From assembly GCF_014635325.1 (NCBI RefSeq), contig NZ_BMCT01000005.1:62001-126000 (forward strand): a stretch of DNA of 64,000 bases, read 5' to 3'. The notes under the pieces were generated by a model, which was not told the DNA's origin, ran no database searches, and worked only from the letters and a program-made list of their open reading frames with translations. Shown one piece after another: positions 9,450-18,279 of this stretch. Within the stretch, counting starts at the first letter, position 1. Each line of letters opens with the position of its first letter. The translations under genes were made by a program, and so were the position numbers. Origin of the DNA: Azorhizobium oxalatiphilum. Its GTDB lineage: Bacteria > Pseudomonadota > Alphaproteobacteria > Rhizobiales > Xanthobacteraceae.

Positions 9450-10472
9450 TTGAGCGACACCGAGAAAGCCGACCCGCTTCTGGAGCAGGCCATCGACTGG
9501 ATGTTGTATCTCACGGATGCACCCGGCGACGCCGATGTCCTGCGCCGTTTCGAGGCCTGGCTCGCGCAATCGGAGGCTCACGCCCGTGCGTGGGAAAAGG
9601 CGCGTCGGACGTGGCGGGCCATGGGCGAGGTGGAGCCGGCCCATGCCGGCATGTGGGAACAGCCCTCCGCAGCCGCACAGGCGCTCGCCACGTCGTCCTC
9701 GCGCCGCGTGGGCGACACGCGTGCCGCAGCCGGACGTCCGGCCCGGCGCGGCCGCATGGCCGGCGCGGTTGCCGTGGCTGCCATCGGCCTCATCCTGTTC
9801 ATGGCCTGGCCTTCGCTGATGCTCCGGCTGGAGGCCGATCATCGCACCGCGACCGGCGAGAGCAGGTCCGTGACCCTCGCCGATGGCAGCGTCATCACGC
9901 TCGGTGCCGACAGTGCGATTGCCACCGATCTTGCCGAGGGGCGGCGGGGCGTCACGCTGCTGGCGGGCGAGGCCTTCTTCGAGGTGGCGCGGGATGCGTC
10001 CCGTCCCTTCGTCGTCAGGGCCGGCGGGGTGGACGTCACCGTGCTGGGCACGGCCTTCGACGTCAGCCTCTCGTCTGCGGCGACGGAGGTGGAACTGGCG
10101 CACGGCGTGGTCAGCGTCTCCCATACGCCGTCCGCTGCCGCAGACGGGCAGACCCTCGCGCCCGGCGACACAATGGTGGTCGACCGCAACACGGGCGAGA
10201 TGCAGCGTGGCAAGGTCGCCCCCGACGACATCGGGGCATGGCGGAACGGCCGGATCTTTGTTGAAGAGGCGACCATCGGCTCGGTGGTGGAGCGCCTCAG
10301 GCGCTACCATTCCGCCTGGATCAGCCTGCCGGACGCAACTCTGGCCAACCAGAAGGTCACGGGCCTCTACGACCTGCGCGATCCCGATCGCGCGCTGCGC
10401 GCGCTGGTTGAACCCTATGGCGGGCATGTGCGCGAGATCTCGCCTTACCTGCGTCTGATCTCGCGGTTTTGA
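9450..10472 (+). CDS. FecR-type anti-sigma factor / signal transducer
   Basis: Inner-membrane regulator of 340 residues from the TTG at 9450. A cytoplasmic DUF4880-type domain (residues 8-55, LLEQAIDWMLYLTDAP) holds the sigma factor. One membrane helix follows near residues 100-120. The periplasmic FecR domain (RSVTLADGSVITLGADS) comes next, then a C-terminal STN-like part that contacts the receptor's signalling domain. An ATG at 9306, overlapping the sigma stop, would give a 48-residue low-complexity extension and direct coupling. I prefer 9450 because it matches the usual family length. Confidence 0.9.
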   Translation: MSDTEKADPLLEQAIDWMLYLTDAPGDADVLRRFEAWLAQSEAHARAWEKARRTWRAMGEVEPAHAGMWEQPSAAAQALATSSSRRVGDTRAAAGRPARRGRMAGAVAVAAIGLILFMAWPSLMLRLEADHRTATGESRSVTLADGSVITLGADSAIATDLAEGRRGVTLLAGEAFFEVARDASRPFVVRAGGVDVTVLGTAFDVSLSSAATEVELAHGVVSVSHTPSAAADGQTLAPGDTMVVDRNTGEMQRGKVAPDDIGAWRNGRIFVEEATIGSVVERLRRYHSAWISLPDATLANQKVTGLYDLRDPDRALRALVEPYGGHVREISPYLRLISRF

Positions 10473-10509
10473 GCAATCGATTACCGTTCGTGAAAAATAT
10501 ATCGCTGAC

Positions 10510-10525
10510 CCGGAAAAAATTCCGG
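10510..10525. promoter_or_regulatory. Perfect palindrome in the receptor leader
   Basis: CCGGAA-AAAA-TTCCGG is a perfect inverted repeat in the 119-bp gap between the anti-sigma gene and the receptor. About 20 bases upstream is an A-rich stretch (GTGAAAAATATATCG) resembling one upstream of the anti-sigma gene. It could be a regulator site or a leader hairpin; I cannot name the factor. Confidence 0.3.
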
Positions 10526-10591
10526 CGCTGATCGTCATTGGATCCGAAAGCGCATGCGCAGGCGCTCAACGGCTATCCGAGACGAGACCAC

Positions 10592-13500
10592 ATGAGCCTA
10601 CAGACACCTGGATACGCGCGCCGCGCCCGCTCCATGCGACCGGCCCCGAAGCTTCTTGCGACCACAGCTCTCGCCGCGCTTTGCCTGCTGCCGCTTGTGC
10701 CCGCCGCCACCGCCCAGACGGCAAATGCGGGCGTGGCCGCCACCCGCAGCTTCGCCATTTCCGCCCAGCCGCTGTCCGCCGCCCTGAATGCCTTCGGCCG
10801 GCAGGCCGGGATGCAGGTCACGCTGGCCGCCTCCACCTCGCGCGGCCTGACATCGCGTCCGGTCAACGGCAGCTACACGCCGCAACAGGCCCTTTCGCTG
10901 ATGCTGGAGGGCTCGGGCCTGCCCTTCCGCATCACCCCGGACGGAACCGTGGTGGTGGGCCGGCAGGTCGCCGCCGAGGCTGTGCCGGTGGCGCCCGATG
11001 GCGTGCTGCTGCTGGATGTGATCGAGGTGTCCAGCGGGCATCCCTCGTCCTCGCACTCCCCCTACCGGACGCCCGGTCCCGTCGCCTTCATCTCCGAGGG
11101 CGATATCGATCATTTCCGGGGCTACAGCCCCGCCGACATGTTCCGCGGCACGCCGGGCGTCATGTCCGGAGAGGCGCGCAACGGCGCCGGTTCCATCGAT
11201 GTGAACATCCGTGGCATGCAGGGCTTCGGCCGCGTGGCCACCACCATCGACGGCGCGGAGAACGCCACGTCGGTCTATCAGGGGTATCAGGGCGTCTCGA
11301 ACCGCACCTTCGTGGACCCGGACCTGCTGGCGGGCATCGACATCCAGAAGGGCTCGGATGTGTCCTCGCGCGGCATCGCCGGCACCGTTGCCATGCGCAC
11401 GCTCAATGCCGACGACATCATCAAGCCCGGCGACAGCTGGGGCATGCGGGTGAAGGGCGGGTTCGGCACCAATACCGCCGCACCCAATGCGGGCGATGCC
11501 GCAGGCTTCAATTTCCAGAACATCGCTGGCGGCTATCCCACGGTGACGCCGTCGTCCACCGGCCTTGATCGGCCCGCCTTCCTCGCGCCCACCAGCGGCT
11601 CCGGCAGCGCCGTGGTGGCGGTGAAGGAGGAGGGGTGGGATCTGCTGGCGGCCTATGCCTATCGCAAGCAGGGCAACTACTTCGCCGGGTCGAACGGCCC
11701 CTCGGCCGCGCCGGTCCTCACCGGCCCGCAGCCTTATTGCATGGGCACCACCTGCTATCCCGCCCAGGCCTACAGGGACTATGCGGAGAATGGCGGGCTG
11801 GCCAATTACCGCTCGGGTGAGGAGGTGCTCAACACGCAGCTGGAGACCCACTCGCTGCTGACCAAGGCCACCTTGCGCTTTGCCGATGACCAGACCCTGC
11901 AACTGGGCTATTCCGGCTTCCGCAGCGAGGCCGGCGACATGCGCGCCTCGCTGCTCACCGGCAGCAGCACCCAGTCGGTGCAGCAGGACGACACGGCGGG
12001 TGCCTCGGTGGACACCTTCACGACCCGCTATCGCTGGAACCCGAGCGGTAACAGCCTCATCAACCTCAGCGCCAATCTGTGGCTGACCAATCTGGAGATG
12101 CGCAACCCCAGCCGCAGCATCCTGACGCCCCAGTCCATCGGACTGCCGGGGGGTAGCCGCACCGGCTCGGATGCCACCATGTGGGGGGCGGATGCCACCA
12201 ACATCTCCAGCTTCGCGCTCAGCCAGTATGGCGACCTCGATCTGACGCTCGGCCTGTCCTTCCTCAGCGAGGATGCCAGCCCCACGTCCTATGCCTTCTA
12301 TCTCGACAACGGCTTCACCCCGCGCGACGGCCAGCGGCAGGAGGCGGCGGCCTTCACCAAGGCGGCGTACAAGCCGGTGGACTGGCTGACTTTGAACGGT
12401 GGCCTGCGCTATGCGCATTTCTGGTCGCACGACCGGGCCATTCCCGCCAACCTCGGCACGCTCAACCCCGAGCCCGACCGGGACGGCGGCGGCTTCAGCC
12501 CCTCGGCGGGCGTGACCATCGAGCCGGTGAAGGGCGCGCAGTTCTATGTGAACTACTCGAACGTCCTGCGCTTCCCGAGCCTCGTGGAGACGGTCTCGGC
12601 CTTCTCGCTGACCGGCAACCCGGACGTTGATCCCGAGCGCTCCAGCAACTGGGAGATCGGCGCCAACTTCATGCGCGATGGCCTGTTCACCGACAAGGAT
12701 CGGGCCATGCTGAAGCTCCAGTATTTCAACTGGACGGTGCAGGATTATATCGCCCGCGCCTTCGTGGCCTTGCCCGGCGGTGCGCAGGGCATGCAGATTT
12801 TCAACATCGATCAGGCCAAATTCTCCGGTCTCGAACTGTCGGCCCGCTATGAAAACAGCGGGTTCACCGCGGAGCTGGGCGCCAATTATTATCTGGACGT
12901 GGCCTATTGCCAGTCGTCCTCCGCTTGCGAGAGCAAGTCGCTCTATGGCGACTTCGCCACCAATTTCGTGCCGCCGGAATATTCCGCCAGCCTCACCGTG
13001 TCGCAGAAGATGTTCGACGATGCCTTCACGCTCGGCGGGCGGGTTTCCTACAACGGCCCCCGCGCCATCGCGCACGGGCAGGTCACGGCGCAGGGCGCCA
13101 GCCAGTTCATCGCGCTGGTGGACTGGGATCCCTACTGGCTGGTGGATGTCTATGCTGATTACAAGATCAACGAGACCTGGACCGCGGGCGTGCGGGTGGA
13201 GAACCTGCTCGACGAATACTATGTGGACCCGCTCGGCCTCGTGCAGCAGCCCGGCCCCGGCCGTACGTTCTATGCGACCCTGACCGGCACCTTCGGCGGT
13301 GCCGATCCTGTGCCGAGGCTCTCCGGACCGTTCGGCCGTGGGGGCGCGGGGCAACGCGGCGGTTGGACCGGCCTTTATGCGGGCGGCCATGTGGGCGCGG
13401 GATTTGCCGCTCTGAACGGCACGACCACGGCACTCGACGGCACGCCGGGCGGCATTCCCGGCACGGAATCCATGGATCAGGATTTCGCCGGTGTCCTGTA

Positions 13501-14239
13501 TGGCGGGCAGATCGGCTATGCCTATCAGTTCGCGAACCGTTTCGTGGTGGGCATCGAGGCCGACTGGAGCCGCACTCATCTCGGCGCCGAGCAGGCGGCC
13601 ATGGCCACCGAGGGTACGCTGGCCGACAGCGGCTATCTCCAGTCCAAGATCCATCACGACATCGAATGGATGTCCACCCTGCGCGCCCGTCTCGGCTATG
13701 CGGTGCGCGACGACCTGCTGGTCTATGGCACCGGCGGCTTCGCTTTCGCCCGCGAGATGGCCTCGCGCGACCAGTATCGCTCCAACGGCGCCATGTCGAC
13801 CGATCCCTACGGCACCAGCACCAGCCTGTTCGAGGTCGAGCAGGTGGCGGGAACGCGCAGCGGCTTCAGTGTCGGTGGCGGTGCCGAATATGCGCTCAAC
13901 GACCGCTGGTCCATCAAGGCGGAATACAATTATGCCTACTTCCCGAAGAAGAGCACGCGCCTGCGCACCGCGCGGGCGGGCGTGACGCGCAGCTACAGCA
14001 GCGTCGAACAGGTTGGTGCCGAGCAGATGCCCAGCCTCGTGGAGCAGTTCCCCGATGATCCGGAGGTCATCGACTACTGCGCCGCGCCGCCGGACGACGA
14101 GGTGCGCTGCAGCCCCTATGAGGAGCCCATCCATGGCCTCGTGAACCATGTGGGCACGTCAGAGGTGATGAACGGCCGGGATGCCTCCAATTCGCTTGGC
14201 GCACATCTGTTCAAGATCGGCCTGAACTACCGCTTCTAG
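10592..14239 (+). CDS. HasR-like TonB-dependent receptor fused to a second Omp25/Omp31-type outer-membrane barrel
   Basis: Outer-membrane protein of 1215 residues. Order: signal peptide (about 1-42), STN signalling domain (50-123), TonB-box-like LLLDVIEVSS (139-148), plug (155-275, with GIAGTVAMRTLNADDI as in HasR-type heme receptors), then a 22-strand-type barrel ending in GRTFYATLTGTF near residue 900. The sequence then runs through a Gly/Arg-rich linker into WTGLYAGGHVGAG (about 924) and a complete small barrel with LYGGQIGYAYQF, LRARLGYAV, SVGGGAEYALN and a terminal FKIGLNYRF. That second part matches the Omp25/Omp31/Hbp porin-like family. Loop cysteine pairs lie at 383/388, 773/779 and 1163/1173. 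Start: ATG 10592 with a purine-rich site before it. STN plus the upstream sigma and anti-sigma genes indicate ligand-induced expression; heme as ligand is inferred. No frameshift or stop separates the halves. Confidence 0.93.
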   Translation: MSLQTPGYARRARSMRPAPKLLATTALAALCLLPLVPAATAQTANAGVAATRSFAISAQPLSAALNAFGRQAGMQVTLAASTSRGLTSRPVNGSYTPQQALSLMLEGSGLPFRITPDGTVVVGRQVAAEAVPVAPDGVLLLDVIEVSSGHPSSSHSPYRTPGPVAFISEGDIDHFRGYSPADMFRGTPGVMSGEARNGAGSIDVNIRGMQGFGRVATTIDGAENATSVYQGYQGVSNRTFVDPDLLAGIDIQKGSDVSSRGIAGTVAMRTLNADDIIKPGDSWGMRVKGGFGTNTAAPNAGDAAGFNFQNIAGGYPTVTPSSTGLDRPAFLAPTSGSGSAVVAVKEEGWDLLAAYAYRKQGNYFAGSNGPSAAPVLTGPQPYCMGTTCYPAQAYRDYAENGGLANYRSGEEVLNTQLETHSLLTKATLRFADDQTLQLGYSGFRSEAGDMRASLLTGSSTQSVQQDDTAGASVDTFTTRYRWNPSGNSLINLSANLWLTNLEMRNPSRSILTPQSIGLPGGSRTGSDATMWGADATNISSFALSQYGDLDLTLGLSFLSEDASPTSYAFYLDNGFTPRDGQRQEAAAFTKAAYKPVDWLTLNGGLRYAHFWSHDRAIPANLGTLNPEPDRDGGGFSPSAGVTIEPVKGAQFYVNYSNVLRFPSLVETVSAFSLTGNPDVDPERSSNWEIGANFMRDGLFTDKDRAMLKLQYFNWTVQDYIARAFVALPGGAQGMQIFNIDQAKFSGLELSARYENSGFTAELGANYYLDVAYCQSSSACESKSLYGDFATNFVPPEYSASLTVSQKMFDDAFTLGGRVSYNGPRAIAHGQVTAQGASQFIALVDWDPYWLVDVYADYKINETWTAGVRVENLLDEYYVDPLGLVQQPGPGRTFYATLTGTFGGADPVPRLSGPFGRGGAGQRGGWTGLYAGGHVGAGFAALNGTTTALDGTPGGIPGTESMDQDFAGVLYGGQIGYAYQFANRFVVGIEADWSRTHLGAEQAAMATEGTLADSGYLQSKIHHDIEWMSTLRARLGYAVRDDLLVYGTGGFAFAREMASRDQYRSNGAMSTDPYGTSTSLFEVEQVAGTRSGFSVGGGAEYALNDRWSIKAEYNYAYFPKKSTRLRTARAGVTRSYSSVEQVGAEQMPSLVEQFPDDPEVIDYCAAPPDDEVRCSPYEEPIHGLVNHVGTSEVMNGRDASNSLGAHLFKIGLNYRF

Positions 14240-14308
14240 AGCATGTCCGGCTTTGATTGCTCCGCAATCCAAGCCGCAAGACATTCTCTATCAGAGACTT
14301 GGAGCGTG
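14236..14308 (+). repeat. Dispersed hairpin repeat, copy 1 (supplies the receptor's stop codon)
   Basis: Begins CTAGAGCATGTCCGG, in which TAG is the stop codon of the receptor gene. A 12-bp stem (14249-14260 with 14264-14275, one mismatch, loop TCC) follows, then a tail ending in TTGGAGCGTG. It is nearly identical to the reverse complement of 42519-42589. The two copies differ in the stem by a paired T-A to C-G change, so folding appears to be selected. Confidence 0.8.
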
Positions 14309-14324
14309 GGGGCGCGCGCCGGGC

Positions 14325-15236
14325 TCATGGCCCGGCGCGCTTGGCGCCGCTGTCGGTCCATTCGGGAGGCAGGCCAAGCTGCCCGCCGACCACGCCCACG
14401 AGGCCGGGATACAGGCCATAGCGCTCGCAGGCCGCGTATTTCGGCGGCAGGCCCATGGCCGAATTGACCTTCTGCCAGGAGGGCAGATCGAACCCGGCGT
14501 CGCCAAAGGGGCTCTGCCCCTTGACCAGCAGGGTGCCGAAATCCTCACCGAAGGCGTCGGCCAGCTCATAGGCGTCGCTGGCCTTGGAGGCGCGGGGCGA
14601 GCTGAAGAAGGCATTGGCCCCACGCGCCCACAGCATGGAAGCCTGCTGCCGCCCGGACGGGTCGACGGCTTCCGCTTCCATGGACAGGTTGCCGAGGCCG
14701 AGCGGAATGCGGGGTGTCGGCACGGGCACGCCGGTGTCGATGAAGCTGGTGCCGATGGCGGCCACGGCGGAAATCCCGGCCGCCACTTCATCGGTTTCGG
14801 TGGCCTGCGTGACAGCGGCTTTGACCGTCAGGTCCGCCGCCTCGTCCGGCGGAACCACCTTCAGGCGGTCGCTCAGGCTGACGCAAAGCGCGCGATTGAC
14901 ACTGTTGGCGATCAGCTCACGCTGCTGCGGCGTCAGTTTCGGCGCGATGGCGGGGGAAAAGGTGGTCGGGGCGATCCTGACCGTCCTGGCGGCGAGCACC
15001 TCGGGCTTGTTGACGCTGATCCGCGATTTGGTGACGAGGCCGTCCGACGGCGTCATGGACTCATAGGAGGAGAGGGCCGTGCCCTGCACCAGCGGGTTGG
15101 GCGCGCAGGCCGGCAAAGCGGAGACGGCGGCTAGCAGGACGAGACGCGAGGGCTTCGCGGCGATCCCGCCCCGCAGGGCGAGGCGGGCAGATGGCCCGTT
15201 CGCCACATTTGCTTCCGTGCGGCGAAGGCGGAACAT
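14325..15236 (-). CDS. DUF3313-like outer-membrane lipoprotein
   Basis: Predicted lipoprotein of 303 residues. From the ATG at 15236 a basic N-terminus leads to a lipobox ending at the Cys of SALPAC (residue 43). After it come a conserved opening (SSYESMTPSDG) and a domain resembling DUF3313 proteins, whose function is unknown. A longer in-frame start at 15443 would bury the signal sequence and is unlikely. It converges on the TonB-receptor gene with the hairpin repeat between them. Bases 15237-15658 are intergenic; a TTGACA at 15583 has no well-spaced -10 partner. Confidence 0.75.
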   Translation of the reverse strand: MFRLRRTEANVANGPSARLALRGGIAAKPSRLVLLAAVSALPACAPNPLVQGTALSSYESMTPSDGLVTKSRISVNKPEVLAARTVRIAPTTFSPAIAPKLTPQQRELIANSVNRALCVSLSDRLKVVPPDEAADLTVKAAVTQATETDEVAAGISAVAAIGTSFIDTGVPVPTPRIPLGLGNLSMEAEAVDPSGRQQASMLWARGANAFFSSPRASKASDAYELADAFGEDFGTLLVKGQSPFGDAGFDLPSWQKVNSAMGLPPKYAACERYGLYPGLVGVVGGQLGLPPEWTDSGAKRAGP

Positions 15237-15658
15237 ATCGTTGTTCAATGGGCCGGATGCCGTATCTGTCCCCGAAATCGCAGGAAGGTTCCCGGACGGG
15301 ATGCAGATGCAGTGTTGTTCACGCTGAGATGCAGCGCCATCGTCTTCGTATTGAATCGGATGTTTAGTTCTCAGAACGTCGGATATGGTGCTTTTATTGT
15401 ATGGGACAGCGCCTTTCGGCTGCTCACCGGCTTTGAAATGCATCTGGAATGCCTCGATCTCCAGGGGCGGTGATCAAGCGATAGGAGGCGTGCCGGGCAT
15501 AAAGTGAGGCCAGATGTGTCAAACTATTTCCGGGATACGGTTTCTTATGACGAAGCGTGTTTCGTGCCCTGATGGAGAGGCTTTGACATAAAAAAGCTTC
15601 CGGACCCCCGCAGCATGGCAATATACCGAGCGGGAATTGGGGATCGTCACGGCTCGTC

Positions 15659-16387
15659 ATGGATATCACCGCGCCGCAAGTGCTCGTCGTCGATGACGAC
15701 GCCGAAATTCGCAAGCTTCTCGCCCGCTATGTGCAAGAGCAGGGGTTCCGCGTTCTGCTCGCCTCGAAATGCGCCGAGGTGCATGAGCGGATCGTCACCA
15801 ACCAGATCGATCTCATCGTGCTCGATGTGATGCTGCCCGACGGGTCTGGCCTCGATCTGTGCCGCGACCTCCGGGCGGCGCGATCGAACATCCCGATCAT
15901 CCTGCTCACCGCCTTGCAGGAGGATGTGGACCGCATCATCGGCCTTGAGATCGGCGCCGACGACTATCTGGGCAAGCCGTTCAATCCGCGCGAGCTGGTG
16001 GCCCGCATCCGCGCGGTCCTGCGCCGGGGCATCATCGCGCGGGCGGCGCCCCCGGCGGGCGTGCTCTACCAGTTCGACGATTTCGTCGCGGATCCGTCCA
16101 CCCGGTCGGTGCGGGGCAGGGATGGCGCTGACATCTCGCTCACCGGCGCCGAATTCGACCTTCTGGTGATCTTTCTGGATCGACCGGGCCGGGTGCTGTC
16201 CCGCGACCAGTTGCTTGATCTGACGGGGCGCAGCCATGGCGGCGTGCTCGACCGCTCCATCGATGTTCTGGTCAGCCGTCTCCGGCGCAAGCTGTCGCGG
16301 GATGGCGCGCAGCCCATGTTCAAGTCGGTGCGCAACGGTGGCTATCAGTTCTCGGCCAAGGTCTCCATGCCGGATGGCCCGGCATGA
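15659..16387 (+). CDS. OmpR-family response regulator
   Basis: Two-component response regulator of 242 residues. The receiver domain is residues 8-120, with acidic pocket VDDD (11-14), phospho-acceptor D56 in IVLDVMLP and conserved Lys in GKPFNP. The C-terminal OmpR/PhoB winged helix covers about 140-238 (LTGAEFDLLVIFLDRPGRVLS, recognition part SIDVLVSRLRRKL). The next gene, its kinase, overlaps by 4 bases, so they form an operon. Regulated genes are unknown; neighbours include the lipoprotein and glsA clusters. Confidence 0.96.
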   Translation: MDITAPQVLVVDDDAEIRKLLARYVQEQGFRVLLASKCAEVHERIVTNQIDLIVLDVMLPDGSGLDLCRDLRAARSNIPIILLTALQEDVDRIIGLEIGADDYLGKPFNPRELVARIRAVLRRGIIARAAPPAGVLYQFDDFVADPSTRSVRGRDGADISLTGAEFDLLVIFLDRPGRVLSRDQLLDLTGRSHGGVLDRSIDVLVSRLRRKLSRDGAQPMFKSVRNGGYQFSAKVSMPDGPA

Positions 16388-17631
16388 GGACGCTGCGTGC
16401 CAAGATCGCGCTCCTGCTGGTGGGCTCGATCATTGCTGTTGTGGTGCTGATCACCACAACCATGATGTATGCCTTCCGGACCCCCACGGATGCGGTGGTG
16501 GAGCTGTTCGCCCGGCAGCTCATCACCATGGAGCGGCTCGCGGCGCAGGCGCCCGCACCGGAGGGGCTGTCACCCCATCCCTATGATGGCAGGCCCGATG
16601 CCGATCAGACCCGCGTGCTGCGCGATGCCTCGGTCCGGCTCGGGGCGCCGCTCGATCTCACCGTGGCCTACAACCGGTCGGACAGCCGCATCCGTGTCGC
16701 GTCCGTGAAGCTCGGCCCCGAGCGGTGGCTGCTGGTGGATTTCGATCCGCCCTCCGATCCGCAGCTGTGGGGCTGGTTCGCTCTCATCACCATCGGCGTC
16801 GGCCTCATCGCGGTGTTGGCGGCGAACCGTATGAGCCGGCCGCTGGCTCTGCTGGAAAGCGCGGTTGAAGCGGTCACGCCCGATGGCGTCCTGCCCGAGC
16901 TTGCCGAGCGCGGACCGGCGGAGGTCCGTGCCACGGCTGCGGCCATCAACTCCCTGTCGGCACGCCTGAAGCGCGCCATGGAAAGCCGCATGCGTCTGGT
17001 GGCGGCGGCCGGTCACGATATGCGCACGCCTTTGACGCGCATGCGGCTCCGCGCCGAATTCGTCTCCGACGACGAGGACCGCGGCCTGTGGCTCAAGGAT
17101 ATCGACGAACTCCAGCGCATCGCCCACAGCGCCATCCAGCTGGTGCGCGAGGAGACCACCCGGACCTCCAGGGAACTCATCCGGGTTGATGAACTCGTGC
17201 ACAGCATCGCCACGGACCTGAAGGAGCAGGGCTTCGCCATCGAGGTCGACGGCACATGCGAGGCTCATGTCCACGCCAACCGGCTGGGGCTGAGCCGCGC
17301 CTTGCGGAACCTGCTGATCAATTCCGCCACCCATGGCGTGCGCGGCGTGGTCAGCGTGACCGGCGGCGCGGCCACGCGGATCACCATCCGCGACGACGGG
17401 GAGGGCATCGCGCCGGACTTGCTGGAGCAGGTCTTCGAACCTTTCTTCCGCGCCGACAAAGCTCGCAGCCAGGCCATTCCCGGCGCCGGGCTGGGGCTGA
17501 CCATCTCCCGCGAGATCATCCGGCAGGCCGGCGGCGACATCACCATCGCCAATGGAGAACAGCGCGGGCTGGTTCAGATCATCGAGCTGCCGTCTGTGTC
17601 TCGCGCGCCCGCAGATGCGGACATGAGCTGA
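16384..17631 (+). CDS. EnvZ-type sensor histidine kinase
   Basis: Membrane sensor kinase of 415 residues. Two membrane helices (about 8-30 and 124-144) flank a periplasmic domain of about 90 residues. A HAMP linker follows, then HisKA with H211 in AGHDMRTPLTRMRLRAE and HATPase_c with the N-box NLLINSATHG and G-boxes DDGEGIAP and GAGLGLTI. The start codon overlaps the stop of the response-regulator gene (ATGA). The architecture matches EnvZ-like kinases that sense envelope conditions; the signal is not evident. Confidence 0.95.
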   Translation: MRTLRAKIALLLVGSIIAVVVLITTTMMYAFRTPTDAVVELFARQLITMERLAAQAPAPEGLSPHPYDGRPDADQTRVLRDASVRLGAPLDLTVAYNRSDSRIRVASVKLGPERWLLVDFDPPSDPQLWGWFALITIGVGLIAVLAANRMSRPLALLESAVEAVTPDGVLPELAERGPAEVRATAAAINSLSARLKRAMESRMRLVAAAGHDMRTPLTRMRLRAEFVSDDEDRGLWLKDIDELQRIAHSAIQLVREETTRTSRELIRVDELVHSIATDLKEQGFAIEVDGTCEAHVHANRLGLSRALRNLLINSATHGVRGVVSVTGGAATRITIRDDGEGIAPDLLEQVFEPFFRADKARSQAIPGAGLGLTISREIIRQAGGDITIANGEQRGLVQIIELPSVSRAPADADMS

Positions 17632-17848
17632 GGTTCCGCTCCGCTGATCGCGGGCGGCGGTCCCGGATGGACATGGTTCAACATGAAATTGCGTCCATCC
17701 GAAACATAAGGACACGCTTCTCCTTACAAAGGCGAACATTGCCTTGCATCTTCCGGCTCAACAACGGGAGAGGCCAACGAGCCCTCGTGCCCTGATGCCG
17801 GGGCCATGCCGGGTCCGCTGCCCCGCCAGCGTGCGCGCCATTCTCTAA

Positions 17849-17967
17849 GGAGCGGGACGCCGCTCCCCCCGATCTGTACCGGAGTGGGTATCCCGCCCCC
17901 ATCCGCTCCGGTGCCCGGCCTTTCGAGGTCGGGTCGGCCCTCTGCCCCCGCCGGGCAGGGGGCCGAC
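17849..17967. other. Cluster of three hairpins in a 648-bp non-coding gap
   Basis: The interval 17632-18279 has no convincing gene. It holds three consecutive stem-loops: GGAGCG/CGCTCC near 17850-17866; ACCGGAG (17878-17884) pairing with CTCCGGT (17906-17912), with extra TGGG/CCCA pairing inside; and a 15-bp stem (17933-17947 with 17953-17967, one mismatch, 5-base loop). It could be the kinase operon terminator, a structured 5' leader of glsA or a small RNA. I see no resemblance to a known riboswitch. Confidence 0.4.
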
Positions 17968-18234
17968 AGAAACGTGTGCGGCAGCCGCAGTGCGCGGGCG
18001 CAGACCGCTTTCGCGCGGAAAAGCAGGCCGGCTGCACGGCCTTTAGCCGGTGAAGATGCCGGCGGTATCTGAATATATTGTTGCACTGGAATGATGTATT
18101 CTTCGCCGCGGGCTGCGTAACAGCTTGACTGTTCGAGGAGCGGGGGAGAATAGTGGACGTGCGAGTTGTCCTGCGTACGCCCTTGTTCTACATTGCGATT
18201 GTGGTTTGTGATCCCCAATCGTCCGGTGTCCGAC

Positions 18235-18261
18235 TTGCTCGATGCTCATTTGCTCGATGCT
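18235..18261 (+). promoter_or_regulatory. Direct repeat in the glsA promoter region
   Basis: TTGCTCGATGCT occurs at 18235-18246 and again at 18250-18261, a 15-bp period, ending 18 bp before the glsA start codon. Direct repeats at this position often mark regulator half-sites, but a local duplication is equally possible. Confidence 0.3.
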
Positions 18262-18279
18262 GAATAGGGGCGTCCGCGC

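Noticed and set aside
10598-14149. Very long open frame on the minus strand opposite the TonB receptor gene (about 1180 codons)
   Set aside because: It mirrors the receptor's coding frame in high-GC DNA, is His/Arg/Gly-rich without domains or a ribosome binding site, and the plus-strand protein has clear family motifs throughout.
15583-15624. TTGACA at 15583 as a sigma-70 promoter for the response-regulator operon
   Set aside because: No -10 element lies at 16-18 bp; CAATAT is about 30 bp away.
17678-18218. Overlapping minus-strand open frames in the gap before glsA
   Set aside because: They run through the hairpin cluster, lack ribosome binding sites and resemble no protein family.
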